Positions 52,641 to 59,102 of a DNA stretch of 64,000 nucleotides are shown piece after piece. A program made the translations under genes and the position numbers. The notes beneath the pieces are model-generated. The model did no database searches. It saw only the letters and a list, made by a program, of their open reading frames with translations, and was not told the DNA's origin. The stretch comes from Actinomycetota bacterium (GTDB taxonomy: Bacteria > Actinomycetota > Thermoleophilia > Gaiellales > Gaiellaceae), in assembly GCA_003162055.1 (NCBI GenBank), contig PMNA01000017.1, forward strand, positions 62,001 through 126,000, written 5' to 3'. Every line of letters begins with the position of its first letter. Positions within the stretch are counted from its first letter, which is position 1.

Positions 52641-53921
52641 GTGACGCTCGATCGAAACGAAGAGGCGATCGCGACCTACGAGGAGATCGTGCGCCGCTTT
52701 AGCGAGGATCCCGACCCGGCCTTGCGCGTACAAGCGGCGGAGGCGCTCGAAAACAAGTGCGTTGCGCTCGACACGCTCGGTCGGAGTGAGGAGAAGATCG
52801 CCACCTACGAGGAGTCGGTGCGCCTCTTCGGCGAGGATCCCGACCCGGCCCTGCGCGTGCAGGCGGCGATGTCGCTCGTTAGTAAGTCCTATGAGCAAGC
52901 GACGCTCGGTCGAAATGAAGAAGCGATCGCCAGCTGCGAGGAGGCTGTGCGCCGCTTCGGCGAGGATCCCGACCCGGCCCCGCGTAAGCAGGCGGCGTCG
53001 GCGTTGTTCGACAAGGGCCTTGTGCTTTGCCTGCTCGATCGAAACGAGGAGGCAATCGCTACCTACGAGGAGGCTGTGCGCCGCTTCGGCGAGGATCCCG
53101 ACCCGGCTCTGCGTGAGCCGGTGGCAGCGGCGCTCGGCAGCAAGGGCGAAACGCTCGGCGATCTCGGCCGAAACGAAGAGGCGATCGCGACCTACGAGGA
53201 GATCGTGCGCCGCTTCGGCGAGGATCCCGACCCGGCCCTACGCGAGCTGGTGGCGGCGGCGCTTGTCAGCAAGGGTGCCACGCTCGGCGATCTCGACCGA
53301 AACGAAGAGGCGATCGCGACCTACGAGGAGATCGTGCGCCGCTTCGGCGAGGACACTGACCTCCCCGTACGCACACTGGTCGCGAGGGCACTCGATGGCA
53401 AGGACGTTCTACTTAGAGAGAACGGCGGAAGCGACGAGGCAATAATCGCGAACGATGACGAGATCGTGCGCCGCTTCGTTGAGGATCCCGACCCGGCTCT
53501 GCGCGAGCGGGCAGCAAGGGCGCTCTTCGGCAAGTTCGTCCTCGGCCAGGAGGAGGAGGGGACCGCAGCCTTAGAGGAGATCGTGCGCCGCTTCGGCGAA
53601 GAAACCGAGCCAGGTATCAGTGGATATGTTGAGACTGCGGTCAAAGCTCTAAAGAACACGCCTGGCAGCGAATTATGGCGCGAGATGCGTATGGAGCGGA
53701 CGTTGCAGAGGTGCAGATCGTTCAAGCTCTGGGTCATCGCGCTCGGTGCCATCGCAGTAGCCGTTTTCGCGTTGTTGGAGTTGATAGCCGGGAAGTGGGT
53801 TGCGGCGCTATTACTCTTCTTCGTCGGCGAGGCCGTCTGGGAGTTCGTCGCGGACATAGTGACGGGCGTCCTCGTCTCGCCGTTTATCGGCGCCGCTTTG
53901 TTTTTCAACCGCCGCAGGTGA
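52641..53921 (+). CDS. TPR-like repeat protein with C-terminal membrane segments
   Basis: 426 residues: about eight repeats of some 40 residues built on RNEEAIATYEEIVRRFGEDPDPALRE, a form of tetratricopeptide repeat, then a linker and two hydrophobic helices (LWVIALGAIAVAVFALLELIAG; WVAALLLFFVGEAVWEFVADIV). The repeats are also close at DNA level. The start is a GTG inside what looks like a partial repeat, and a stop lies only 15 codons upstream in frame, so the gene may be 5' truncated. It is probably a membrane-bound scaffold on the cytoplasmic side. Confidence 0.65.
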   Translation: MTLDRNEEAIATYEEIVRRFSEDPDPALRVQAAEALENKCVALDTLGRSEEKIATYEESVRLFGEDPDPALRVQAAMSLVSKSYEQATLGRNEEAIASCEEAVRRFGEDPDPAPRKQAASALFDKGLVLCLLDRNEEAIATYEEAVRRFGEDPDPALREPVAAALGSKGETLGDLGRNEEAIATYEEIVRRFGEDPDPALRELVAAALVSKGATLGDLDRNEEAIATYEEIVRRFGEDTDLPVRTLVARALDGKDVLLRENGGSDEAIIANDDEIVRRFVEDPDPALRERAARALFGKFVLGQEEEGTAALEEIVRRFGEETEPGISGYVETAVKALKNTPGSELWREMRMERTLQRCRSFKLWVIALGAIAVAVFALLELIAGKWVAALLLFFVGEAVWEFVADIVTGVLVSPFIGAALFFNRRR

Positions 53922-53929
53922 TAGGTCGT

Positions 53930-54289
53930 ATGGCTGACGTGCCGACAAAGATCGAGCTTCAAGAGGCGATTTTCAGCCACTTGGCAAAGTGCTCACCCGA
54001 GTACAAGTACGCGCTGAACATTGAGGTTTTGGAGGTGAAACCGATTGAGGAAACAACAGACGAAAAGTGCAAGTACCGGGCGAGGCTGGACTTCTTCTGT
54101 CCGCGTGGTAGGGATGACTGCAGCGGCTCTGCGCTACGGGAGGCGCGAGACCAAGTGCGCAAGGGATTCGAGCGCGAAGAGATTTTGTCTGGTCAGCTGA
54201 AGGAAGTCGAATTATCGGAAGGCGAACCCTTCTTCGATAACGTCGAGAACCTCCGCGTGTTGAGGGCGTGCCTGAGCTTCGAGGTTTGA
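53930..54289 (+). CDS. Hypothetical protein following the TPR gene
   Basis: 119 residues from the ATG at 53930; a GTG at 53918 overlaps the TPR stop as GTGA and is an alternative. The protein is acidic and mixed alpha/beta (IELQEAIFSHLAKCSPEYKYAL; FFCPRGRDDCSGSALREARD). No family was recognised. Close spacing suggests it is translated together with the TPR protein. Confidence 0.55.
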   Translation: MADVPTKIELQEAIFSHLAKCSPEYKYALNIEVLEVKPIEETTDEKCKYRARLDFFCPRGRDDCSGSALREARDQVRKGFEREEILSGQLKEVELSEGEPFFDNVENLRVLRACLSFEV

Positions 54290-54355
54290 ATACCGCCGGG
54301 CTCTCCACTCCTTGAGTACCAGGAGCCACCAGTGGTCGCGACCCTCAGGCAAAAG

Positions 54356-54961
54356 CTAGCCGAAGCCGCCCGAGAAGTCGCTGTTGAGCTGTGCCGAGCA
54401 AATGTTGTACCCGCCCGCGGCGTGACCGACCTTCACGGCGTTCCCAATCGTCAGCTTGCACATGATTCTCCCGCTGCCTTGCAGCTGAGCCGTCACGGTG
54501 TAGTACATAGCGTCGTTTTTAACATGCAGCTTCGCGTGGAACGGCAGAGCCGAGCCCTGATAGTTCGATGAGTCATTGCCATAGGTGATATCCACGCCGC
54601 TTGGAGCCGTCCCGGTGACCGAGAAGACGGCCTCCTCCTTGCCTCCGCTGGACTTCGTTGTGGCCCTCTTAGCCGCAGCGAGTCGTTGTGACGCTCTTTT
54701 CCGCAGCCGTCGTTGTAACGCTCTTTGCCGCAGCACTTGTTGTGACGCTCTTTGCCGCAGCAGTCGTGCTGTGACGCTATTAGCCGCACCGGTCGTGGTG
54801 ACGGTGACGGTCTTGGCCGCAGTGGTGACCGTCTTCGTCTTCCCTGATGCGCCTATCCCAACCCCGACAAAGAAGACAAGCACGAACGCGGCGGTGAGGA
54901 TGAGTTTTCGCTTCAAGGTGGTCTTATCGTGAGGCTGCTTTCCCCCTGGCTCCTCTGCCAT
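54356..54961 (-). CDS. Membrane-anchored MmpS-like protein with a slipped repeat region
   Basis: 201 residues from the ATG at 54961 (GAGG upstream). One membrane helix (LILTAAFVLVFFVGVGIGAS), a Thr/Ala-rich repeat stalk, and an outer beta domain (FSVTGTAPSGVDITYG ... GRIMCKLTIGNAVKVGHAAGGYNICSAQ) resembling MmpS-type accessory proteins. The stalk is encoded by a 27-base minisatellite in which the middle units are read in another frame (RQRASQQVLRQRALQ rather than AAAKSVTTS), while flanking units keep the original one. Confidence 0.65.
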   Translation of the reverse strand: MAEEPGGKQPHDKTTLKRKLILTAAFVLVFFVGVGIGASGKTKTVTTAAKTVTVTTTGAANSVTARLLRQRASQQVLRQRALQRRLRKRASQRLAAAKRATTKSSGGKEEAVFSVTGTAPSGVDITYGNDSSNYQGSALPFHAKLHVKNDAMYYTVTAQLQGSGRIMCKLTIGNAVKVGHAAGGYNICSAQLNSDFSGGFG

Positions 54962-55078
54962 CGTCGCCGCCTCTTTTCGTGGTTGCCTACCGGAAACGAG
55001 AGGAGTAGAGAATAAACCAGATGCGGCCGAAAGTTCTTGCCTGGCCACGCGTCCCGTGGGTGGGTGGGGTGGGCCAGT

Positions 55079-55099
55079 GTTCAGGAATGTAGCCTGAAC
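55079..55099. repeat. Cassette-region hairpin repeat R1
   Basis: GTTCAGG-AATGTAG-CCTGAAC, perfect seven-base stem, preceded by GGGCCAGT. One of three related copies around the acetyltransferase genes. Confidence 0.6.
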
Positions 55100-55142
55100 G
55101 CGTTACGCCGAGCTGTCGGGTGAATCCGGCTAGCGTGTAGGG

Positions 55143-55673
55143 ATGGAACTGCGCGACGAGTGGCTGGTTCTGCGACCTTGGCGGGAAGACGACGCGCCCG
55201 CGGTCTACGAGGCATGCCAGGATCCTGAGATCCTGCACTGGGCGCCGGTCATTCCGCGACCGTACACCGAAGAGGATGCGCTTGCGTTCGTCACCGGCAA
55301 GCTGGATCTCGGGCCGCACCAGTACGCCATCGAGGAGGACGGCCGTCCGGTGGGCTCGATCGGCGTGCGCGTGAACGAGCAGACGCGAACCGGTCACATC
55401 GGCTACTGGTGTGCCCGGGAGGCCCGAGGACGTGGGCTGATGACCCGCGCCTTGCGCCTTCTCTGCGGGTACGCGTTCGAGGACCTGGCCCTGGAGCGGC
55501 TCGAGCTGTTCACCGATCCCGATAACCTCGCCTCGCAGCGAGTCGCCGGAAAGGTGGGCTTCCGGCGCGAAGGCGTCCTCCGCTCGCACCTTCTTCATCC
55601 GGACGGTCGGCGCCGGGACTCGGTGATGTTCTCGCTGCTCCCCGGCGAGCTGGTCCCTTCGTCCCGCGGGTGA
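55143..55673 (+). CDS. GNAT acetyltransferase, RimJ/RimL type
   Basis: 176 residues with the RimJ/L pattern: RDEWLVLRPWREDDAPAVYEA, GHIGYWCAREARGRGLMTRALRLLCGYAFE (acetyl-CoA loop) and NLASQRVAGKVGFRREGVLR. Such enzymes acetylate protein N-termini or small molecules, including antibiotics. It is flanked by hairpin copies R1 and R2, as in a cassette. Confidence 0.85.
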   Translation: MELRDEWLVLRPWREDDAPAVYEACQDPEILHWAPVIPRPYTEEDALAFVTGKLDLGPHQYAIEEDGRPVGSIGVRVNEQTRTGHIGYWCAREARGRGLMTRALRLLCGYAFEDLALERLELFTDPDNLASQRVAGKVGFRREGVLRSHLLHPDGRRRDSVMFSLLPGELVPSSRG

Positions 55674-55693
55674 AGAGCCTGACGTGGGCGAGT

Positions 55694-55714
55694 ATTCAGG
55701 AATGTCGCTTGAGA
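55694..55714. repeat. Cassette-region hairpin repeat R2
   Basis: ATTCAGG-AATGTCG-CTTGAGA, preceded by GGGCGAGT; an imperfect copy between two convergent acetyltransferase genes. Confidence 0.5.
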
Positions 55715-55720
55715 AGGGCG

Positions 55721-56239
55721 CTAGCCTGCAGGGGTGAGGATCTTTTCGAAGCAAACGAGGTGTGTTCCGCGAAACCAGAACCGAGCACGCTCCTCGTAAC
55801 CTTGCCCGCGGTAGAAACGAAGTAGTGCTTCGTGCGCCGCGCTGGCATCAAGGCGAACCGATCGAAGCCCTTCTCGCGTTGCGTTGCCCTCAATCCATTG
55901 CATACAGCTTCGACCGATGCCGACCCCCTGGTAGTCCGGGTGTACAGCGAGTTGCGTGACGTACATAGCCGGATCTGCTGACCACACCTCTTCAGGCAGG
56001 TAATCCGCCGCATCCCTCCCGAGCGTGAATGTTCCGACAATCCGCGAGTCGGCTCGCCGTACCGAATAGACACGACCGGCATCGGCGGCAGCACGCAGAC
56101 GAGATAGTGGGTATGCGGGGACCCAGTGGGACAGCCCCCACCGCTCCTCCATGTCTAGGCCTGCCGCGGTCAGTATCGCGTGGAGCTCCTCGAGCTCGGG
56201 TGGTCGCGCTCGTTCGAAGGTCAGGTTCACGGCACGCAT
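55721..56239 (-). CDS. GNAT family N-acetyltransferase
   Basis: 172 residues from the ATG at 56239. The fold is shown by RPPELEELHAILTAAGLDM, MYVTQLAVHPDYQGVGIGRSCMQWIE (acetyl-CoA loop) and LDASAAHEALLRFYRGQGYEE. Substrate unknown. It is convergent to the previous GNAT gene across R2. Confidence 0.85.
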   Translation of the reverse strand: MRAVNLTFERARPPELEELHAILTAAGLDMEERWGLSHWVPAYPLSRLRAAADAGRVYSVRRADSRIVGTFTLGRDAADYLPEEVWSADPAMYVTQLAVHPDYQGVGIGRSCMQWIEGNATREGLRSVRLDASAAHEALLRFYRGQGYEERARFWFRGTHLVCFEKILTPAG

Positions 56240-56358
56240 TCTGATCACAACGAGGGTATGGAGCCGCACCAGTTAGGGAACAGAGTGATCGCGTGCGCCA
56301 GCGTACGAGAATGACGCCAGAGTGCCGTCGTGTCCAGGCGGTGTGCCAGCATGAGGGA

Positions 56359-56904
56359 ATGGCTCGTAAAGACAATCCTGTCCTGATCCTCACGGGAGCA
56401 CCGGGGTCGGGAAAGACGACGGTCGCACGGCTTCTCACCGCGCAAGAGCATCGCGCCGTTCACGTTGAGTCGGATTGCTTCTTCCACTTCATCAAGAGCG
56501 GTTACGTTGAACCCTGGAAGCCGGAGTCGCACGGGCAAAACGAGACGATCATGCGGATCGTCGGCGATGCTGCCGCGGGCTACGCCGCGGCCGGGTACTT
56601 CACGGTTATAGACGGCATAATCAGCCCCGACTGGTTCCTTGAGCCACTGAGTAACGCCCTTCGTGCTTCGGGCTTCCAAGTCGCCTACGCGGTTCTTCGG
56701 CCGTCGCTACCAATAGCGACCGGACGCGCGGAGCGCCGCACGTCCAGTCGCCTCAGCGATGCCGCGGTCATCGAACAACTCTGGCGGGACTTTGCCGATC
56801 TCGGCTCGCTTGAACACCACGCGATCGACAACAGCATGCAGACGCCCGAAGAGACGACGACCCTGGTTGCAGCTCGCCTCCGGCTCGGGAAGCTAGACCT
56901 TTAG
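56359..56904 (+). CDS. P-loop kinase (AAA/zeta-toxin-like nucleotide or small-molecule kinase)
   Basis: 181 residues from the ATG at 56359. Walker A is ILTGAPGSGKTTVARLL; the later segments HVESDCFFHFIKSGYV, YFTVIDGIISPDWFLEPL and TGRAERRTSSRLSD fit small P-loop phosphotransferases such as chloramphenicol- or gluconate-kinase relatives. No antitoxin gene adjoins it, so a toxin role is unlikely. It lies in the acetyltransferase cassette region. Confidence 0.78.
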   Translation: MARKDNPVLILTGAPGSGKTTVARLLTAQEHRAVHVESDCFFHFIKSGYVEPWKPESHGQNETIMRIVGDAAAGYAAAGYFTVIDGIISPDWFLEPLSNALRASGFQVAYAVLRPSLPIATGRAERRTSSRLSDAAVIEQLWRDFADLGSLEHHAIDNSMQTPEETTTLVAARLRLGKLDL

Positions 56905-56940
56905 CGCCGTTCAAGAGTGATGGGACTCGGATGGGCGAGT

Positions 56941-56961
56941 GTTCGGGAATGTAGCCCGAAC
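56941..56961. repeat. Cassette-region hairpin repeat R3
   Basis: GTTCGGG-AATGTAG-CCCGAAC, preceded by GGGCGAGT. Relative to R1 one stem pair has changed on both strands (A-T to G-C), which keeps the pairing. Confidence 0.6.
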
Positions 56962-57004
56962 GCAGTCGAGGTAGGGGTTCGCTTAATGAGTTCGGCGAGC
57001 GCGG

Positions 57005-57466
57005 TCATAGCACCCGCTTCATCTCGCGTTCCTCAACGCCCGCACCGGTGTCGATAAAGCCGCAGCGCTCGAAGAGTCGTCGGGCCGGCTCGTTGTGTAG
57101 GCGAACCTCAAGAAACAGCTCCGTGCTCCGCGCGGAACACGCGAAGTCGACCGCCGCCTCGACGAGCGCGGCACCGATTCCGCGGCCGCGCACCGAAGGA
57201 TCCGTCCACATCGAAATTAGCGAGCACCGCCCCTCCTCGATAAACGTCCCGACGATCCCGACTGGGCCGTCGCTCTCCCAGGCGAGGAACATCGCTTGCC
57301 TATCACCCTCTGCGGATCGCGCCGCCCAGTCGATCCACCAGTCGTCCGGCCGCTGCACTGCCTCCTCGTGGCGCGTTTCGAAGGCGTCGGGTGCGTCGGA
57401 GAGAGCGCGCAATCGTATGTCGCGTAACTCGCGCCACTTGTCCGCTTGCACGCGGCGGATTTCCAT
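57005..57466 (-). CDS. GNAT family N-acetyltransferase
   Basis: 153 residues from the ATG at 57466. Pattern: IRRVQADKWRELRDIRLRALSD, CSLISMWTDPSVRGRGIGAALVEAAV (acetyl-CoA loop), FLEVRLHNEPARRLFERCGF. It is the third acetyltransferase in 2.3 kb and convergent to the kinase gene across R3. Substrate unknown. Confidence 0.85.
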   Translation of the reverse strand: MEIRRVQADKWRELRDIRLRALSDAPDAFETRHEEAVQRPDDWWIDWAARSAEGDRQAMFLAWESDGPVGIVGTFIEEGRCSLISMWTDPSVRGRGIGAALVEAAVDFACSARSTELFLEVRLHNEPARRLFERCGFIDTGAGVEEREMKRVL

Positions 57467-57886
57467 GCCGAAATTCTGCAATATGCGACCTCTATCGCGG
57501 TGGGCCATGTTTACGCGCGCGGTCGGTGGCAGATCTGGTCGAGGAGCGATCGGCGCTACGCCAGCTTAACCCGATATCCGCCTCGGATGCCGAGCTCGCT
57601 TGCCTGGGCGAGCGTGCTTTCGTCTGAACGGATTGACTTGTATGAATCTGGACTGTCGCTCGGCGTGCTGCTCTCACAGAAGACGACTCCAGAACTCGAT
57701 CGGAGCGCCTGCCTTTCAAACGGGAATCTCTAGTCCCGCGTGACGGGACAGTGCGCTGAGCGGACGTCCTGTGATCCGCTCCTGATCCGCTCGATGTGTC
57801 CGCCCGTGTCACTCTCTGACCGTTCCTGTCCACCAGGCGGTCCCCGGCGAGACATGTAAATTGCAGGGAAAACGGCTTGAGTAGTG
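57467..57886. other. Non-coding right end of the element
   Basis: No credible gene was seen in these 420 bases; the tracked ORFs there have no ribosome sites and odd composition. A hairpin GTCCCG-CGTGA-CGGGAC lies at 57733-57749, and GATCCGCTC recurs twice near 57775-57795. Integrase arm sites may lie here. Confidence 0.4.
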
Positions 57887-57930
57887 AAGCCGACGCGCGG
57901 ATTCGAACCGCGGACCCCTTCATTACGAGT
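57887..57930 (-). repeat. Right attachment site (attR) within tRNA-Thr
   Basis: 44 bases identical to 42148-42191, forming the 3' half of the intact tRNA. The element's own copy of this segment restores the tRNA gene after integration. Confidence 0.88.
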
Positions 57931-57961
57931 GAAGTGCTCTACCAGCTGAGCTACGTCGGCA
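57889..57961 (-). tRNA. tRNA-Thr(CGT), integration target
   Basis: 73 bases: acceptor GCCGACG/CGTCGGC, D arm GCTCAGCTGGTAGAGC, anticodon stem CTTCA/TGAAG with loop CTCGTAA (anticodon CGT), T arm GCGGTTCGAATCCGC, discriminator T. CCA is not encoded. The element is inserted at its 3' half. Confidence 0.95.
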
Positions 57962-58081
57962 GCGACCAAGAGGATACCGCCCGGGCACTAGTCCTGAAGC
58001 CGCCGAAAGTCATCATGCCCCGAAGGGGCGGACTTTTGGCGGCAGTGCGTCGGCAGCGACCAAGAGGATAGCGCCCGAGCC
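57955..58081. repeat. Duplicated tRNA 5' flank
   Basis: CGTCGGCAGCGACCAAGAGGATA-CGCCCG-GC occurs at 57955-57987 (including the first seven tRNA bases) and again at 58049-58081. A REP-like hairpin lies between. It may be the scar of a lost neighbouring tRNA or of an earlier insertion. Confidence 0.65.
58000..58044. repeat. REP-like hairpin between the duplicated flanks
   Basis: GCCGCCGAAAGTC pairs with GACTTTTGGCGGC (one G-T pair) over an inner GCCCC/GGGGC stem, the same design as 15691-15752 and 59060-59102. It lies downstream of the secreted-protein gene on the minus strand. Confidence 0.55.
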
Positions 58082-58176
58082 AGCTTCGTCGCTTGCCGTC
58101 TCGAGGTCTGCGCCGTCCGCGGCGCACACGAGAACGGTCTCTTCGCGTGCGCCGCGGACGACTCGAAACGGTTCGG

Positions 58177-58803
58177 CTAGCCGGCGGAGTAAGCGCCCTT
58201 GATGCGTGATTGCTGCTTCAGCGCGAGCTTGGTAGCCGCCTGCTGCTTGATCCGGCCCTTGATCCCCTCGCACATCAGCGAGGCGGTGTTGCTACCGCTC
58301 CGCCAGGTGTAGATGAAGACCACGTAGGTGACAGTAGCGCCCTGCACTTTCGCCGATTGCTTGTAAGTGAGGAGCTTCGATTCGCTTCCCACGCGCCAAC
58401 CCTTGGCCGAATGAATGCCGGCCGTCTTCTTGAGCGAGGAAAGCTGCGCCTGCCAGGCCGCGTGGGCTCCGGGGGCCGCGACGTAGGTGTTGGCGCTCGA
58501 GACGACGTAGATCGGGCCGGTGAGCTTGTTGGCCACCGCCCGGTTGGACTTGATCTTGTACGCCACCTTGTATCCGTCGATCCGCCCCCAACCGGTGAGT
58601 TGCGCCTGAGTGACGGCGCCGCCCGCTACGACATCGGCATTCGTAACTTCCGTCGCCCCGTCCCGCACGAAGGCCGAAGAGAGATCGAGCTTCGTCAGCA
58701 CCATCTTCTTCGGGCTGGGAGCGGTGCCTGCTGCAGCCACGCAGACAAAGGCCAGAGCAAGAAAGGCCGGGACCAGGACTCTCGTGTATCTCGATTTCTT
58801 CAT
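58177..58803 (-). CDS. Secreted hypothetical protein
   Basis: 208 residues from the ATG at 58803 (GGAGG nine bases upstream); the tracked extension to 58950 translates the intergenic element. A signal peptide (RVLVPAFLALAFVCVAAAG) is followed by an unrecognised domain: VLTKLDLSSAFVRDGATEV, WGRIDGYKVAYKIKSN, VTYVVFIYTWRSGSNTASLMCEG. It resembles cell-surface stress or binding proteins without a named family. The leader contains copy B of the structured element. Confidence 0.72.
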   Translation of the reverse strand: MKKSRYTRVLVPAFLALAFVCVAAAGTAPSPKKMVLTKLDLSSAFVRDGATEVTNADVVAGGAVTQAQLTGWGRIDGYKVAYKIKSNRAVANKLTGPIYVVSSANTYVAAPGAHAAWQAQLSSLKKTAGIHSAKGWRVGSESKLLTYKQSAKVQGATVTYVVFIYTWRSGSNTASLMCEGIKGRIKQQAATKLALKQQSRIKGAYSAG

Positions 58804-58898
58804 CTCGTTACCTCCAACCGAGTGTTCGACGCAGGTCTGAAATTCGAGAATCGTTTTTGTTATCGGCGCCTGGCCCGTATCCCATAGAGGGTTTCTCG

Positions 58899-59016
58899 CC
58901 GACCGCCGTAGCCGACACACGCGGCTGCGGCTCACAATACGTAATCCCACGGCTCATCCCGCCCCGAGCACCGACCACGAATCCGGTCAGCCGAATGCGC
59001 CCCTGGGAGCAGACGA
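58899..59016 (-). repeat. Recurrent structured intergenic element, copy B
   Basis: Minus-strand order CTGCTCCCAG, GGCTGACCG, GTGGTC, GTGAGCCGCAGCCGCG as in copy A. The stem CCGCAGCC/GGCTACGG is kept. A further hairpin just 5' (GAGTCACGCGCC/GGCGCTTGTGACTC) differs in sequence but not in position from the one before copy A (CCGCGCC/GGCGCGG). It sits about 100 bases upstream of the secreted-protein gene. Confidence 0.55.
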
Positions 59017-59059
59017 GTCACAAGCGCCGCAGGCGCGTGACTCGTACTCGGCGGTCGTA

Positions 59060-59102
59060 CCGGCGAAAGTCTTCGCCCGCTTCGCGGGCGGACTTTCGCC
59101 GG
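59060..59102. terminator. REP-like hairpin immediately after holB
   Basis: CCGGCGAAAGTC and GACTTTCGCCGG pair over an inner CGCCCGC/GCGGGCG stem, giving a nearly unbroken 19-pair hairpin ending at the base next to the holB stop. Probable terminator of the tmk-holB unit. Confidence 0.65.

Larger units (their letters stand above)
42148..57930. mobile_element. Integrative element in tRNA-Thr(CGT)
   Basis: A 44-base identical direct repeat, the 3' half of tRNA-Thr, bounds the region at 42148-42191 and 57887-57930. In between lie a tyrosine integrase, an excisionase-like gene, plasmid-type regulators, a ParB-methyltransferase, a DUF3631 ATPase and iteron-like repeats. No relaxase, FtsK/TraB pump or structural phage gene was recognised, so it looks like a small integrative element that may be mobilised by others. 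Cargo differs in base composition from the flanks. Confidence 0.85.

Noticed and set aside
56359-56904. Zeta-type toxin of a toxin-antitoxin pair
   Set aside because: No small antitoxin gene adjoins it, and the sequence fits small-molecule kinases equally well.
55079-56961. Integron attC sites
   Set aside because: No GTTRRRY/RYYYAAC core pairs, no integron integrase, and gene orientations are mixed.
45720-57466. Prophage or conjugative element
   Set aside because: No terminase, capsid, portal, relaxase or FtsK/TraB-like gene was recognised among the predicted proteins.
58899-59016. c-di-AMP (ydaO) or c-di-GMP riboswitch
   Set aside because: GAATCCGGTCAGC on the plus strand and GTGAGCCGCAGCC on the minus strand faintly recall the two classes, but the other invariant blocks (GGGGNACCA/GGGGUGAAUC, CAAACC/GACGCAAAGCC) are missing.
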